Shown piece after piece: positions 29,577 through 40,900 of a stretch of DNA of 64,000 bases. The first letter of the stretch is position 1; every line of letters starts with the position of its first letter. The stretch covers positions 62,001 to 126,000 of the forward strand of contig JAPJBO010000288.1 of assembly GCA_030068145.1 (NCBI GenBank). Reading direction: 5' to 3'. Below the pieces are notes generated by a model. The model had not been told where the DNA came from. It searched no databases and was given only the letters and a program-made list of their open reading frames with translations. This DNA is from Diplonema papillatum (lineage: Eukaryota > Euglenozoa > Diplonemea > Diplonemida > Diplonemidae). The position numbers were made by a program, and so were the translations under genes.

Positions 29577-32500
29577 CTAGAAGACCAGCTCCAAAGTGAC
29601 GTCCTCTACTCTCCAGCTTACGACCTGGCATGAAATTTCGTATGTCTGCGCAAGGATGAGCTCCAAGCCTGTCCAAACGTGCCTCATCGGCAGCTCCAGC
29701 ATAATGGTACCGCGCTTCTTGCCTTTGGCGATGACGTCGTTCACATGTGACACTACGAGAGCGACCCCACGGCGGTAGTGGGGCTCCACCACATCGTTGT
29801 GTTCTTGAAGAACGCGGTATCTCCGGTCGGTGATTGTTATGGATCGAGCTTGCGTGGGCTCGAGGAAGACCTCGCCGCAGGACAGCTTCGGCATCGGAAC
29901 GCTGTTCTGGCGAAGCCAGTTCAGCCGTGCGTGGAAGCGGAGGCTGGACTGCGAGCGCTTCGCGAGCGGCGCCGCTTTTGCACCGGAGCCCAGAGCGTCG
30001 CTTCGGTCCGCCGGTTCACCCACCGCGAGCAACCCGGCCGACCCGCAGCGCGAGCGGCGGCGGTGCAACGAGAGCTCACGCGTCGGCAACGGGTGCCCGC
30101 AGCCCGCTTCGCCCGCCGCCGCCGCGCCGCCGATTTGAACACCTGAAGGCTCCTCCGCACGGCCTTCGACCACCAGCGCAGGGGCTGCCGCCCCCGGCAC
30201 GCCGGAATCACCCTTCGAATGCTCGACCGCCGCGGCGGGAGAGTGTGCTTCCGCCAGCACGCCGACGTCCACCCCGAATCTTTCCAGCAGCTTTTCGGAG
30301 CGAAGCAGGTCCGTCGAGGCGGCCGGGGGGCCGCCGAGCGTGACGGCGCGCGGTGCGCCGGCGGCAGCCTTCCTGGCTTTGACGGCTAAGCGGGCCTTCT
30401 GCGCCGGGGGGAGGCACGACGGCGGGCACTTGTAGCCCAGCGGAAGAATGGGCAGGGGTGCGCCGGTTGATGCGTGGTCCAGGCGTTCGACCGGGAGGTC
30501 GCGGAGGTCGACGGCTGTAGGCTGCCCAGACTTCGAGTAGGTGACGGGTGGTTGCAGCGTGTAGCGCGGGGCCGAGAACGGCTTCGTCGGCCGGCGCGAC
30601 GGCGGGCCGCGGGGCGGCGAGTGGGCGGGCGCGTCGCTCGACTCTTCGGCGGCGCGCGAGAGGGACCGCGTGGCATCTTGCGCTTGCTTGCCGCCGGCGG
30701 CGAACGTGCCGTCGCACGCTGCGCCCTCGCCGCTGGGCGACACGTGGACGTTCTCGAGGCTGGCGGTTTGGTTCCGCGTGGCATCTTGCGCTTGCTTGCC
30801 GCCGCCGGCGAAGGTGCCGTCACACGCTGCGTCCTCGCCGCTGGGCGACACGTGGACGTTCTCGAGGCTGGCGGTTTGGCTCCGCGTGGCATCTTGCGAT
30901 TGCGCCGCGAATGTGCCATCGCACGCTGCGCCCCCGCCGCTGGGCGACACGCTCAGCGACACGTGGACGTTCTCAAGGCAGGCGGTTTGGCTGCGCGTGG
31001 CGTCTTGCGACTGCATGTCGCCGGCAGGGGATGTGCCATCGCACGCTGCGACCCCGCCGCGCCCGGGCGACTCGCTCAGCGACACGTGGACGTTCTCAAG
31101 GCAGGCGGTTTGGCTTCGCGTGGCGTCTTGCGATTGCATGTTGCCGGCCGCGATAGTGCCGTCCCCGCCGCCGGGCGACACGCCCAGCGACACGTGGACG
31201 TTCTTGAGGCAGGCGGTTTGGCTCCGCGTGGCGTCTTGCGATTGCGCGTCGCCGGCCGCGAATGTGCTATCGCACGCTGCATCCCCGCCGTGCCAGGGCG
31301 ACTCGCTCAGCGACACGTGGACGTTCTCGAGGCAGGCGGTTCGGCCCCGCGTGGCATCCTGCGGTTGCCTGTCGCCGGCGGCGATAGTGCCGTCGCACGC
31401 TGCGCCCCCGCCGCCGGGCGACATGCTCAGCGACACGTGGACGTTGTCGAGGCGGGCGGTTTGGCTCTCTTTGCGGGGCCGCTCCTCCGCCGCGCGGCTG
31501 CGGTAAAGATGCAAACGCTGCCTGTCGCGGTGCACGGCGTCGCGCTCGCGGGCGATCCCAGCCAGCACGAGACGCCTGTCCTCGTCGCCCAGCTTCGGGT
31601 AGTCCGCGATGCGAATCGATTTGCTGGTCTGCATCTCCAGACGGAAATCCCTGATTTCAGCGGTGCGCGCGCTTCGCTGAATGACGGCCCCAGAGATGAT
31701 GTCGCTGCTCGCGTTGTCCCGTGCGTCATCTAGTACACCGTCCAGCTTGCGGAGAGCATCAGCTCGTTCCTCGTCTGTGATGTCAACAGCGCCCTCGAAT
31801 CGCCTGTGCATGCACGAGGCGACTGTGTAAATGTTGCCGGCTGCGGATGATAACTTCTCCGATAGGCGGTCGACACACTCGGTTGCCTCTTCGTGGAGTC
31901 GTGAACTGTCGAAGTTGGGTGTGACGCTTCGAGCGAAGGCCGCGAACAGAGGACTGGATTCCGCCACCGCCTTCGCCCAGTCCCTGGTGAACGCAACGAG
32001 AGACGCGGTCTGCCGTTGCCACGCGGAGCGGTGCGATTCGATGGCGTCGGCGGCTCGCCGGGCCTCGTCGGCTTCCCTCTGCGCCTCCAACAGACGTTCA
32101 CGGCGGCGGCGCATCGCCTCCAACTCGGTCGCCAAGTGGGCGGTGAGACGGTCGACGAGGCGGACACTCTCGTCCTGCATCTCCTGCAGGATCCGAACCT
32201 GCTCCGAAGCCAATTTCGAGGTTTCCGCCGCTTTTTGACGCGCCGCAAGCGACGCCACGCGATGCTCGTCGCTGACAGCCACGAGGGAATCCGCATGCAC
32301 CGCCAGCCGTGCCTCCAAGCTCTTGGCACGTAGGTCCGCGGCCTCCGCCAGGCGAGACGCACCGTCGACGGTCGAAGTGCGCCAAGCCCCGCGCTTGTCT
32401 GCCACCTCCCGCAGGCACCCCTTCAGCTCGGCCGCCAGGCGCTGGAGGGACTTGAGGTGCGCCCACATGGATCGCTGCTCTTCTTCGACGCGGCCGTTGG

Positions 32501-33074
32501 CGGCGTGCGCGGCGGCCCGGCTCGAGAAGATCACCACGTCGCCGCCCAGCAGCTTGCCAGGCCCCGTGAGGTACTGCTTGGTTGCATCCACCGCGCCGCG
32601 AAGCGCCCGCGCGGCCACCACGCACCGGTCCAAGCGCGCCGACACTTCGAGCACCGTTTCGTCGGAGATCGCGCGCTTCGGGGAACACGGCCCGTCCCGG
32701 AGGAACCCGCGGTGCCGCTCCAACGCGACGGCGGCTGCGCTGATTTCGCAGCTGTCCCCCAGCTGCGCCAGGGCGGCGTCGTCCGCCGACCGGCGGAAGC
32801 ACGCCCAAGCATCCCCCTCGGCCCCGGCCACTTCGAACTCTCTCAGCCGGGCTCCGTATTGATGCAACTCGTGGGGTACACAAGGCGCAGGCCACGGGCA
32901 GACGGGCACGCCTTCAGCGGGCGTCGGGCTGCGTTGGGTGGGCGCCCCGGCGGGAACGGCCGGCGGCGCTTGCTTGCTTCCGCACCCGACGCCACCGAGC
33001 AGCTCCGCAAGCTCCTTCACCCGGGCCAACCCCGCCACCGCACCTCCCCACGTGTCGGCGGCTGGCGGCCGCAT
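29577..33074 (-). CDS. Large coiled-coil protein with seven 35-42-residue repeats, function unknown
   Basis: An intact 1165-residue frame starting at ATG, no intron needed. Residues about 60-470 are helical and charged, with coiled-coil stretches (SLEARLAVHADSL, EAMRRRRERLLEAQREADE). Residues about 536-790 hold seven tandem repeats built on 'RSQTACLENVHVSLS.SP' then '..AACDGTFAAGD.QSQDAT'; the DNA repeats too (30716-31465), so the copies are fairly recent. A Pro/Arg-rich linker follows, and the last 130 residues look folded again (ITITDRRYRVLQEHNDVV, GTIMLELPMRHVWTGLEL, ending VEDVTLELVF). I recognise no family. The repeat number is a likely site of length variation. Confidence 0.8.
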   Translation of the reverse strand: MRPPAADTWGGAVAGLARVKELAELLGGVGCGSKQAPPAVPAGAPTQRSPTPAEGVPVCPWPAPCVPHELHQYGARLREFEVAGAEGDAWACFRRSADDAALAQLGDSCEISAAAVALERHRGFLRDGPCSPKRAISDETVLEVSARLDRCVVAARALRGAVDATKQYLTGPGKLLGGDVVIFSSRAAAHAANGRVEEEQRSMWAHLKSLQRLAAELKGCLREVADKRGAWRTSTVDGASRLAEAADLRAKSLEARLAVHADSLVAVSDEHRVASLAARQKAAETSKLASEQVRILQEMQDESVRLVDRLTAHLATELEAMRRRRERLLEAQREADEARRAADAIESHRSAWQRQTASLVAFTRDWAKAVAESSPLFAAFARSVTPNFDSSRLHEEATECVDRLSEKLSSAAGNIYTVASCMHRRFEGAVDITDEERADALRKLDGVLDDARDNASSDIISGAVIQRSARTAEIRDFRLEMQTSKSIRIADYPKLGDEDRRLVLAGIARERDAVHRDRQRLHLYRSRAAEERPRKESQTARLDNVHVSLSMSPGGGGAACDGTIAAGDRQPQDATRGRTACLENVHVSLSESPWHGGDAACDSTFAAGDAQSQDATRSQTACLKNVHVSLGVSPGGGDGTIAAGNMQSQDATRSQTACLENVHVSLSESPGRGGVAACDGTSPAGDMQSQDATRSQTACLENVHVSLSVSPSGGGAACDGTFAAQSQDATRSQTASLENVHVSPSGEDAACDGTFAGGGKQAQDATRNQTASLENVHVSPSGEGAACDGTFAAGGKQAQDATRSLSRAAEESSDAPAHSPPRGPPSRRPTKPFSAPRYTLQPPVTYSKSGQPTAVDLRDLPVERLDHASTGAPLPILPLGYKCPPSCLPPAQKARLAVKARKAAAGAPRAVTLGGPPAASTDLLRSEKLLERFGVDVGVLAEAHSPAAAVEHSKGDSGVPGAAAPALVVEGRAEEPSGVQIGGAAAAGEAGCGHPLPTRELSLHRRRSRCGSAGLLAVGEPADRSDALGSGAKAAPLAKRSQSSLRFHARLNWLRQNSVPMPKLSCGEVFLEPTQARSITITDRRYRVLQEHNDVVEPHYRRGVALVVSHVNDVIAKGKKRGTIMLELPMRHVWTGLELILAQTYEISCQVVSWRVEDVTLELVF

Positions 33075-34440
33075 GGTCGGAGTCCGTCCAGCTTTACCGC
33101 TCCTTCGCTTGCTCCCTCCACCCTCTCCCCTCCTCCCTTGCCCCGCGCACCTGCTGGGTTAAAAAGCATAGTTTCCCCTTCGCGCGTGAACGGCGATGAA
33201 CCAGCGGTGTTGCTGCTCCCCCCCCCTCTCCCTCTCTCTCTGCAAGGCTGCTGCCGCGGCTTCTTTTTTTCTGACACGGCTGTTGCTCTATTTCTTCTTC
33301 TGTTCTTCTCTGTTTTTTTTCCTTGGTACAATACACGTGGAGGGAGGAAGAACTCAGGGGGAAAAAGTGAATGGCTGTTCAGACAGACCGAGAAAGCCAG
33401 TCCACACCTCCCGATTTTTCCTGAAAACCCCCAGAAGAAGTCGCTTCGGTCTACCCAGTCCCTGCAGTATCACGCGATGCCTCCAGGTTTCTCTGGTTCT
33501 TCAATGTGTGTGGGGGTTCCAGGAAATAGGGGAGGGCGCACACGCGCGCTGCAAACGCAACCAGGTCCGCCGCAACCAAAATGGCTGCCACCGGCAGAGC
33601 CGAAAGAATGGAATCTGTATTTGCTTCCATCTCCCGCTTGCGGCAGTTGCCAGCGGGAGATCTTCACCTGGTTGCGTCGAGCGGGTGTCGCCGCTTTCAG
33701 AGTGGGCAGGAAATACTCGAGGGGCTGCCTTGTGCTTACTTCGAAGGAAGCTAGAGGGGGAGAAACAATACAACTACAAAGTGGGTCTTTTTTGTTTGCT
33801 GTACGCGTACGCCCGCCACTGAACCCAGATTCACCTGTGTTTCGTGTGGGCTACAGCACATTTACCTCCTTTGATCTATTGCAGCTGGCAGCCTCCTCAA
33901 GTATTTCCTACAAAGCAGGTGCTTATACAAAGAAATATTTTGCAGGAAGGGGCGGACGTTAGGGCTGGCTTCTCACCACAAAACTCCCGATGTTCGATCG
34001 CCAGCCGCTCGAAGCGGGAGACCGGTGATGTGATTTCTGAGAAAGGGGATGAAGAGAACGTACTTGGAATGGTACATGCTCTATCCTGTCTGCACCGTGT
34101 TCCGGTGGTTCAAGCCATGCATACGTTAGGTGGAATCAATAAACGTGGGACTACGATGTGGGCCGGGTTCGTCAAGTGGCTGCTTAGCTTTGTGCAGACA
34201 GAGAAGAACGAATATTTATTAGAGATCCGGAAAATTCCGTCTCGTCAGTCGGAGAACGTTCGTTTCCTGGATAGGGGGGGGAATACGTTTGTACTTTTGA
34301 ATGTGCTTTACAGTGGACCAGTGTGCTCGACATTTCGGCGGTTCTGTTTTGCATCCCTTCTATCAGGAAGCACAGACGGTCTCCTCACCAGTGCACTTCA
34401 AGGGAGGCCACCAAGGCTAACAGTTAAAACAACAGCACGC
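33075..34440. other. Upstream region of the 1165-residue gene, one RepA
   Basis: No gene is supported. It holds CT-rich stretches after 33210 and a RepA copy. A piece related to RepF lies at about 34057-34100 (cttggaatggtacatgctct). Confidence 0.4.
33713..33937 (+). repeat. RepA copy (full length)
   Basis: A near-complete copy from 'aaatactcgaggggctgcc' to 'caggtgcttatacaaagaaa'. It lies about 640 bp upstream of the ATG of the 1165-residue gene, again antisense to it. Confidence 0.9.
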
Positions 34441-34452
34441 TGAACGATTACT

Positions 34453-34606
34453 GGACCAGTTGCGAATAACTGCCGAAGCAACAGCCTCGTGCTTGTATGT
34501 TGCGGCGGAGATACTCCTCATTTCGCACCCAGAAAAATGTATTATGGCACCCAGTCCTTCGGTTTCGTGTTTCAAGAGCCAGGAGCTCCTGCACGTTCTT
34601 TGTTGG
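34453..34606 (-). CDS. Possible terminal exon
   Basis: On the minus strand, ..CGCATTTCAG is followed by an open frame (PTKNVQELLALETRNRRTG, then FFWVRNEEYLRRNI) ending in a stop. The acceptor and composition look exon-like, but no partner exon was fixed and no domain is recognised. Confidence 0.25.
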
Positions 34607-34975
34607 CCTGAAATGCGATGTGAGGAAGCCCCCAAAACGTGTAAAGATTGAGGCGGTATATGCCGGGCACAACTCTAGAGAGAGCTTTTGGTTTCCGACG
34701 GGTTTTCGCTACTTCTTTCTTATTGTTCAGAGGAAACTAAAATAGCTCAGGAACGAGGTCATGATGGCAGGCTCGTGCGAGAACGTGATGCCAGCTGGCT
34801 CACTTCTGCCTCGTGACACTCATGAGGTGAAAAGCCCTCGAGAAACCAGTGTTTTCAACTTCGGTCCTAAGCCCCAACTCTTCAAGTCTACTTTTGTTTC
34901 GCTTCTTTTTCATTTTACTTTGCCTCTTCTGCTTCAGGGAAATAGCTTGCCCCTCTGACCTGATGCCTGCTGCAC

Positions 34976-35184
34976 AGCAGAAGGAGAGCTGTGCGGCTTG
35001 TTCGGGCATCCGGCACGGATGAACAGCCGGAGACGGGTGCGGAACCTGTCGCGGTGATCTCCAGCCTACGGTCGAAGAGGTGACACTTGTATTCGAGTTC
35101 GGGGGAAACAGGGGAAGGGGCTGCGTGCTTACGGTGCAACCCCAACCCGCAGACTAATGAAGCACCGTCAGCGTTAGTTGCCCT
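34976..35184 (-). CDS. Possible internal exon
   Basis: An open frame on the minus strand between an acceptor (..CAGATTTGCAG) and a donor (CATCAG|GTCAGAG). It reads RATNADGASLVCGLGLHRKH, later ELEYKCHLFDRRLEI. It could belong to the same unknown gene as the piece at 34453-34606. Confidence 0.25.
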
Positions 35185-35604
35185 CTGCAAATCTGTTTCG
35201 AGTAACAGTTTCCTGTTTTTTTTTTTTTTTTTTTTTTTTTTTGGCCGCCGACTTTTGGAAGGTTGATGTAAGTGAGGGAGACTGGCAAACTAGTTCCCCG
35301 GCTCTGCTCACGCTTCTCGTATTGGTGTTTTCGGCGATATTCGCTCAGTCAGTTGCCTGTGACGGCGTTCCTTTGATTCGCATTAGAGCACTAGGTTGCT
35401 TAGATTCGCTGCTGATCTGCTGCGTGGATCTGCAATGCCAGTGCGGGATAGATACTGAGCTGATGGGATTGGTACGGGGTTGATGGGGGAGGATGATTTC
35501 TTTTTCTAGCGTTATTTGTGGATTAGAAGGTCGGTATTTTAAAGTCTCCGGTTGACCGTAGAGGCTTGAGTATGGCGGGGGGTTTCATTTTATATTTCTT
35601 AGTC

Positions 35605-35790
35605 ATTTTCTCTAGACGATCTCCTTTTTTTCTTTTGCTTCCTTTCGCTTACAACCTTCTCTGCCGTCTCCTCCGAGACACTTTCCTCTTGTTCTCGTCT
35701 GGCAGTATTCTCGTACTTTACTTGTGCCTTCTGGAACTGGGGACCCCGGGTCCGCAGATAGAAGGTGTAAGTCGTTGTCCTCCGAACTAC
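35605..35790 (-). CDS. Possible terminal exon, charged C-terminus
   Basis: After an AG (..AAGACGCGCAG) the frame reads VRRTTTYTFYLRTRGPQF, then a Glu/Lys-rich tail (SEETAEKVVSERKQKKKRRS) and a stop. It may be the last exon of an unrecognised gene or chance in low-complexity DNA. A poly-T run of about 26 bases lies at about 35217-35242. Confidence 0.25.
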
Positions 35791-35799
35791 TGCGCGTCT

Positions 35800-37280
35800 T
35801 ACAAGAAAAACCCTTCCCTTGCAAGGCTTCCCGCGCCTAAATTGCTGCCGCCAAAGGCCAAATACTTCTGCGTCTAAGAAAGTGTGCAGCTGCAGGAAAA
35901 AGAAGAAGGAAAAAAAGAGAAAAAACGGCGGAGCAAAGATGAAAACAAAAGGGCACTGGCGACGAGGAAATAGCCAAAAAGAAAGAGAGAAAAAAAAAAG
36001 AAGAAGAAAAAAGCAGTTTGAGAAACAGTCGGGCATTTCCCTCCGCCTCTCCCGCCTCTTGAGGAAGAACGAAGAGCCTGCATATCTTTGCCTTGACAAG
36101 AGAAATAAAAAAGGTGGCGCATGGGGTCGGAGGGACAACATTCCCCCCCGCGGTAGTATGCGCGGGCACCCTCAACGGACGGAAAGCAGTCGGACCGCGC
36201 GGTTTCTATCGGATTCGGGAGTACAGAAATACTCGAGGGGTTGCCTTGTGCTTACTTCGAAGGAGGCTAGAGGGGGAGAAACAATACAACTACAAAGTGG
36301 GTCTTTTTTGTTGAACGCTTACGCCCGCCACTAAACCCAGATTCACCTGTGTTTCGTGTGGGCTTCCGCACATTTACCTCCTTTGATGTTTTGCAGCTGG
36401 CAGCCTCCTCAAGTATTTCCTACAAAGCAGATGCTTTGAAGGACAAAAGAACTGTGTTGTGTCCTCAAGGATTCCGGTTTTCTTCTTAGAACACGTACAC
36501 GTGTCCCATTCCGTCGTCCGGGTCTTTTTAAAGATGTATGCAGCCAACCTGTGACGAAGCCTGGCTAGAGCGTTGTCCGAAGCCTTCGAGGTTCTCTTTG
36601 CTCCGAAAATGCTGCATGGGTTGACCGCACACAGCGTGCGCCGAGGCTATTCCACAACGTGGGCACACAAACAGCTGTACTCGAACCCAACTAACATGAC
36701 ATAATGGGGGGGGTGCACGCCGGCGCCACGACGCTCGCGACTTCACTGGCTGTGTACATCACGGCCGGCTCTGCCTTGGCCCTCACACTTGGCAAGCAAA
36801 AACGGGGTGGGAGGGCTGGGGGTGACGATGAAGGAGAAAAACAAAAAAAGTGGGGGCCGCCTTTGGCGACCTTGCAACCGCAAGGATGGTGTCAAGAGAG
36901 GCTTTTGATGCCCTTGGCACGATCGGTGCAACCCTTTTTTCCCCCCCGCGGACGCGCGAAGAACAGGGATACGCGTCCAGAAGGAAAGTTGAGCAAAGTC
37001 CACAAGAAACATGACTTCCGGAAAAAAAAAATGAAGAACTGCAAGAAAAAGAAAGAAATTGTCGAAGGGGCAGAAAGAAGATCGTGCTCCGCTACTACTA
37101 CGAAAAAAAAAAGTCAAGCGAGTCAAACACCCCCCGCTCCTTACAACAAGGGAGTGTTAATCCGACGCATGGCTTTCTTGATTCGTTGCAACGCTTGAGT
37201 TGCGGCTAGGCGAGAGCACGGGGCCAGAAGTGTTTTGAGGGAGAAGCCCTGTTTCACAGTTCGTTATTAGTCGGAAAGCA
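35800..37280. other. Low-complexity stretch with one RepA
   Basis: Purine-rich on the plus strand (about 35880-36020 and 37015-37070). Frames here reflect base composition. A RepA copy occupies about 36227-36440. Confidence 0.4.
36227..36440 (+). repeat. RepA copy (full length, altered tail)
   Basis: It runs from 'aaatactcgaggggttgcc' to 'caaagcagatgctttgaagg'. The usual 'gtgcttatac' end is changed. Plus orientation. Confidence 0.85.
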
Positions 37281-37560
37281 CTAATCATCTAAGATCCAAG
37301 GATCTTCGAACCCCAAAATGCGAAAGATTGGCAAAGGTCTCCCTGAGAAGAACTCCACACGACCCTGCTGGGTTGGAGGTCCTGCAAGGAAGCAGGTGCG
37401 CGTGCGAGGAGAGGCACATAGGTTTGCTTCGTTACTTTCCTTCGTTCGTTCGCCGCCGACAACTGGATCTTGGCTACTTGCGAGTACAGTGCCAGACCGC
37501 ACTGGGCGTATAGCTTGCGGCTGACTGATGTGTTCGTCATCAGGTTGTCTTTTCCGCATC
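37281..37560 (-). CDS. Possible C-terminal exon(s) of an unrecognised gene
   Basis: The frame ends in a protein-like C-terminus (GRVEFFSGRPLPIFRILG, then FEDPWILDD and a stop). An acceptor CTTCCTTGCAG precedes it, and a possible 5' part (LMRKRQPDDEHISQPQ...) ends at GGAAA|GTAACG with matching phase, implying a very short intron of about 55 nt. The intron would itself be open, so one continuous exon is also possible. The next host gene upstream ends at 37913, so the start of this gene is unclear. Confidence 0.35.
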
Positions 37561-37912
37561 AACCTATCGACAAACCAAACACGCTGGTCCGAAAGGCCCG
37601 GACAATCGCCCCTCGACCAGGTGTCGCCGCAGGGTAGCAAGGGAACGCCAGACCGTGCTTCGGAATGGCAGGTGCTCAACACACGGTGTCCTATCCGCGC
37701 GGGGTACAGATCCTTGAGGCCGCGGACGAAGTCCCGTCACGAGGCGCGTAACCTGAGTGTCCGCGCTCACACAAGGAGTCTTGGTCGTCCGACGGGAAAA
37801 GCCCACTTTTATTCGAGGTTTCCCGTGCCGGTTTTACCGGTTTTGGCTGACTCGGAAGATAAGGCCAGCGGCTGAGCTTGTCTCGGATGCAACAGGCGGT
37901 GCGGGATCGGGT

Positions 37913-40900
37913 CTACTTTTGGCAGGTGCGGATGTTGAGTTTGATCTGCTTCAGAAGGCGCTCCGGGAACAGGCCAGCCCAGGTACCGACGAGCTGGAAG
38001 GAAGCATCAAGCTTCGACGCGTCGAAAACAGCGGGCAGGTGGTTGGCAGTCTGCAGGAGAGAGGGGTGGGGGGGGGTCGTTGTAGCAGATTGCTCCGGTT
38101 TAAGGAGAAGGGGGGACTGCAAGAAGTGCTTGGAATGGATACTGCACTGGAGGAGAGAGGGAGGTGGCGGGGGGCCGTCTGCGAATATAAGTCGATTAGT
38201 CGGCAACAGGCAACAAAGACAAAGACACACGCACAAGTACACGTATTGCCACTACAGCAGGAACGATACCTTAACGGAACTTTACCCGGAGACTATAAAC
38301 CCCCGAATCCCTAAGTGAACTTGCCTTCTAAAAGGGCTATTTCGCGCAAAGAAATGTGAAGAACGGGGTTTCGCCTGGAGGCTTTTCGGGTTATGCTGCG
38401 CTTTTGAGCTCTATTGGTATCTAAGTTTTCGTACGTCTTCTTAACTATGGTTAAGTGCGCGAATTTTGTCACTCGATGCTGGTGAAGCTTCTACGCGTCA
38501 CGTGATGATGCTATCTCGCGCAAAAATACTCGAGGGGCTGCCTTGTGCTTACTTCGAAGGAGGCTAGAGGGGGAGAAACAATACAACTACAAAGTGGGTC
38601 TTTTTTGTTGAACGCTTACGCCTGCCACTAAACCCAGATTCACCTGTGTTTCGTGTGGGCTACAGCACATTTACCTCCTTTGATCTTTTGCAGCTGGCAG
38701 CCTCCTCAAGTATTTCCTACAAGCAGGTGCTTATACAAAGAAAAGAGAGGGAGAAAGATGGCACACGAGGTAAGAGAGGCGTGACTCAATGTGGCGCCTG
38801 AACGGGTTGTCGTGCCCGTGTGGCTCCTCTTTGATGATGGCGTCCAAGAGGTACCAGCACGTGAGCCGAGCGGTAGTGACAGAAGATGTCTTCGGCAGGG
38901 ACGTGAGGCGGTTTTCCCAGGCGTGGAGCAGCTCGGGGGCTTTGTCGGGCCTAGCGACGGCCTCTTTCATCAAGCCTTCGATGAGTGGCCGCTTGATGCC
39001 CTTTTCCTCCACAACCGTCAGCACCGACTGCACTTTGGCGCTGAACCAAGAGATGACCTTCTGGTCCAGATCGGACCGAGCCCGCTTTTGCCGGGGGTCT
39101 TCGCGCTCAGGAATCTGCATTTGTGGCAAGGGGGTGTGAAGATACACGACAGAGCAACCCCCCAGCTTCAGAAGCTTCGTTGCAATGAACGACAGACACC
39201 TCATTTTATCGGCGCGTGCCGGTTGACCCACTCAGGGTTTCACGCTCGTTTATTTTTACCCGACGACACCAAGTGCCAGACCAACCCATCCGAAGGCAGT
39301 TGATTTCTTCAAACACGTTTCATGTCCCGGCGGGAGTTGTTTGGGTTAGGGGTTCTTTCATTCAGGCTGTAAATTCCGATCAACCGCCTGCATCTTTTTA
39401 GCCTTCAAGGCACTGTTCTCGGCCAGAACACGTTTGTGCATTCAGTGTTCTACCGGTTTGCGAGCAGCACAAGCACGCTTGTGCACCGCAATTTAGACAG
39501 ACAAAAACACGACAGTCTGCCTTGAGTGTCACGGTCTCTCGCTTTGCGGCCTGACTGCCGTCGGCCAACCCGCAAGACTGTGGTAGGACCGGCACTGGTG
39601 TACTGAAGAACGCTGCCCACCTTTGGACAGACGCGCTTAGATTCGATACGGGTTTGTGTGAAGAACCGGGGACTGCTATGCCCTAACGGGAGTTCCAAGC
39701 CCTGAGCTACGCTGCGCGGCTACTTGATGCGCTTGTCGCGTGAAGCCGGCGCAGCCTCGTGGCTCTGCCCGTGTCGCCGAACGCGTTTTTTTACGAAACA
39801 GAAGAAATCACAGGCACAGTCATACAGGTTCCCGCCTGCGCTTGCGGTCGAGTTCGTCCCTCTTCTTGCGCTCTTCCTCGCGCGCCCTGTCGGCTTCCTC
39901 GCGTCGTCGCTTCGCGAGGGCCTCTTCTCTTTTCTTGTCGAGCTCACGGCGCTTCCTCAATTCGGCCTCATCTTGCCTCCTGCGCAAGTCCGCTTCGCGC
40001 CTCCTCCGCTCCGCCTCTACAGCTTCACGAGCGATTGCCTGCTTGAGTCGTGATTTGTTGAAATATTTCGATACTTGATGATTGTGCTTTCGCGCGTGGT
40101 CAACCGTGTTCAAGCGCAAGCGCCACGAAGATGCAAAGCTTGCATTGGTCGGAGCTGGGGTGTCCCAGCTTTTTTTGTCGGGGGGATTGCAAGAACGTGC
40201 TTGGAATGGGTATGTGCTCAACACCGCACCTGGTCCCGTCTGCGCCGTGTTTCTTTCCTTTAAGCCACGACACATAAGGCGGACCATCATCAGCGCGGAA
40301 CCTGAGTGTCTGCAGACAGGACAGCGGTGTTTTTGTGCCGGGGAGGGCTTGCCGAGACATACCTCTTTGCGCCTGCGTTCTTCTTCGATGATGCGGATTT
40401 CTTTCTCCCGTCGCTCTCGCTCCTTTTTCTCCTTCTCGCGGATCTCCAGCTCTCGCATGCGCTCCTTTCTCTGTGTGCGGGGTGCGTCTTATTGGAACCT
40501 CTGGTTGACGAACCCACTGGTACAGCTGTTCGAGCCGATTGATCGACTTCCCATGTGTTTGACGCTTGCAGTGGACGTCAGACGAGAGTCATTGTTTGGG
40601 CGTGTGCACGTTTGTTTCAGAGTTAAAGTTCGCTTGAAATTCTGGGGTTTTAGGGTCTCCGTGTGACCGTTGAATGTTCTCTTAGAGCAAGAAAGGGCTA
40701 TATGGTTACGGGTTGTATATTTAGTGGACGCTTTCGTTATGGGACTGTTTGTGACCGACACCAAGTACATTCCTTCGTGGAGTGTAGTCTTGGGCCCCCC
40801 ACGTTCTACAACTTGAGCAGGGGTTGCCTTCTAGCCCGTACCGGTCTGTTGTCCGCGTTTTTATGTATTTTCTCGTAGAGTAGTGCTTGGGTTTCGTGAC

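Noticed and set aside
30474-31733. 419-codon plus-strand repeat frame
   Set aside because: It is the reverse reading of the seven-repeat region of the 1165-residue protein.
35217-35242. Poly-T run as a retrocopy tail
   Set aside because: No adjacent sequence could be identified as a retrocopy or as RepA or RepE.
36704-37198. 164-codon plus frame with a hydrophobic start
   Set aside because: The Lys-rich part follows from a purine-rich strand. There is no domain and it runs against the gene direction.
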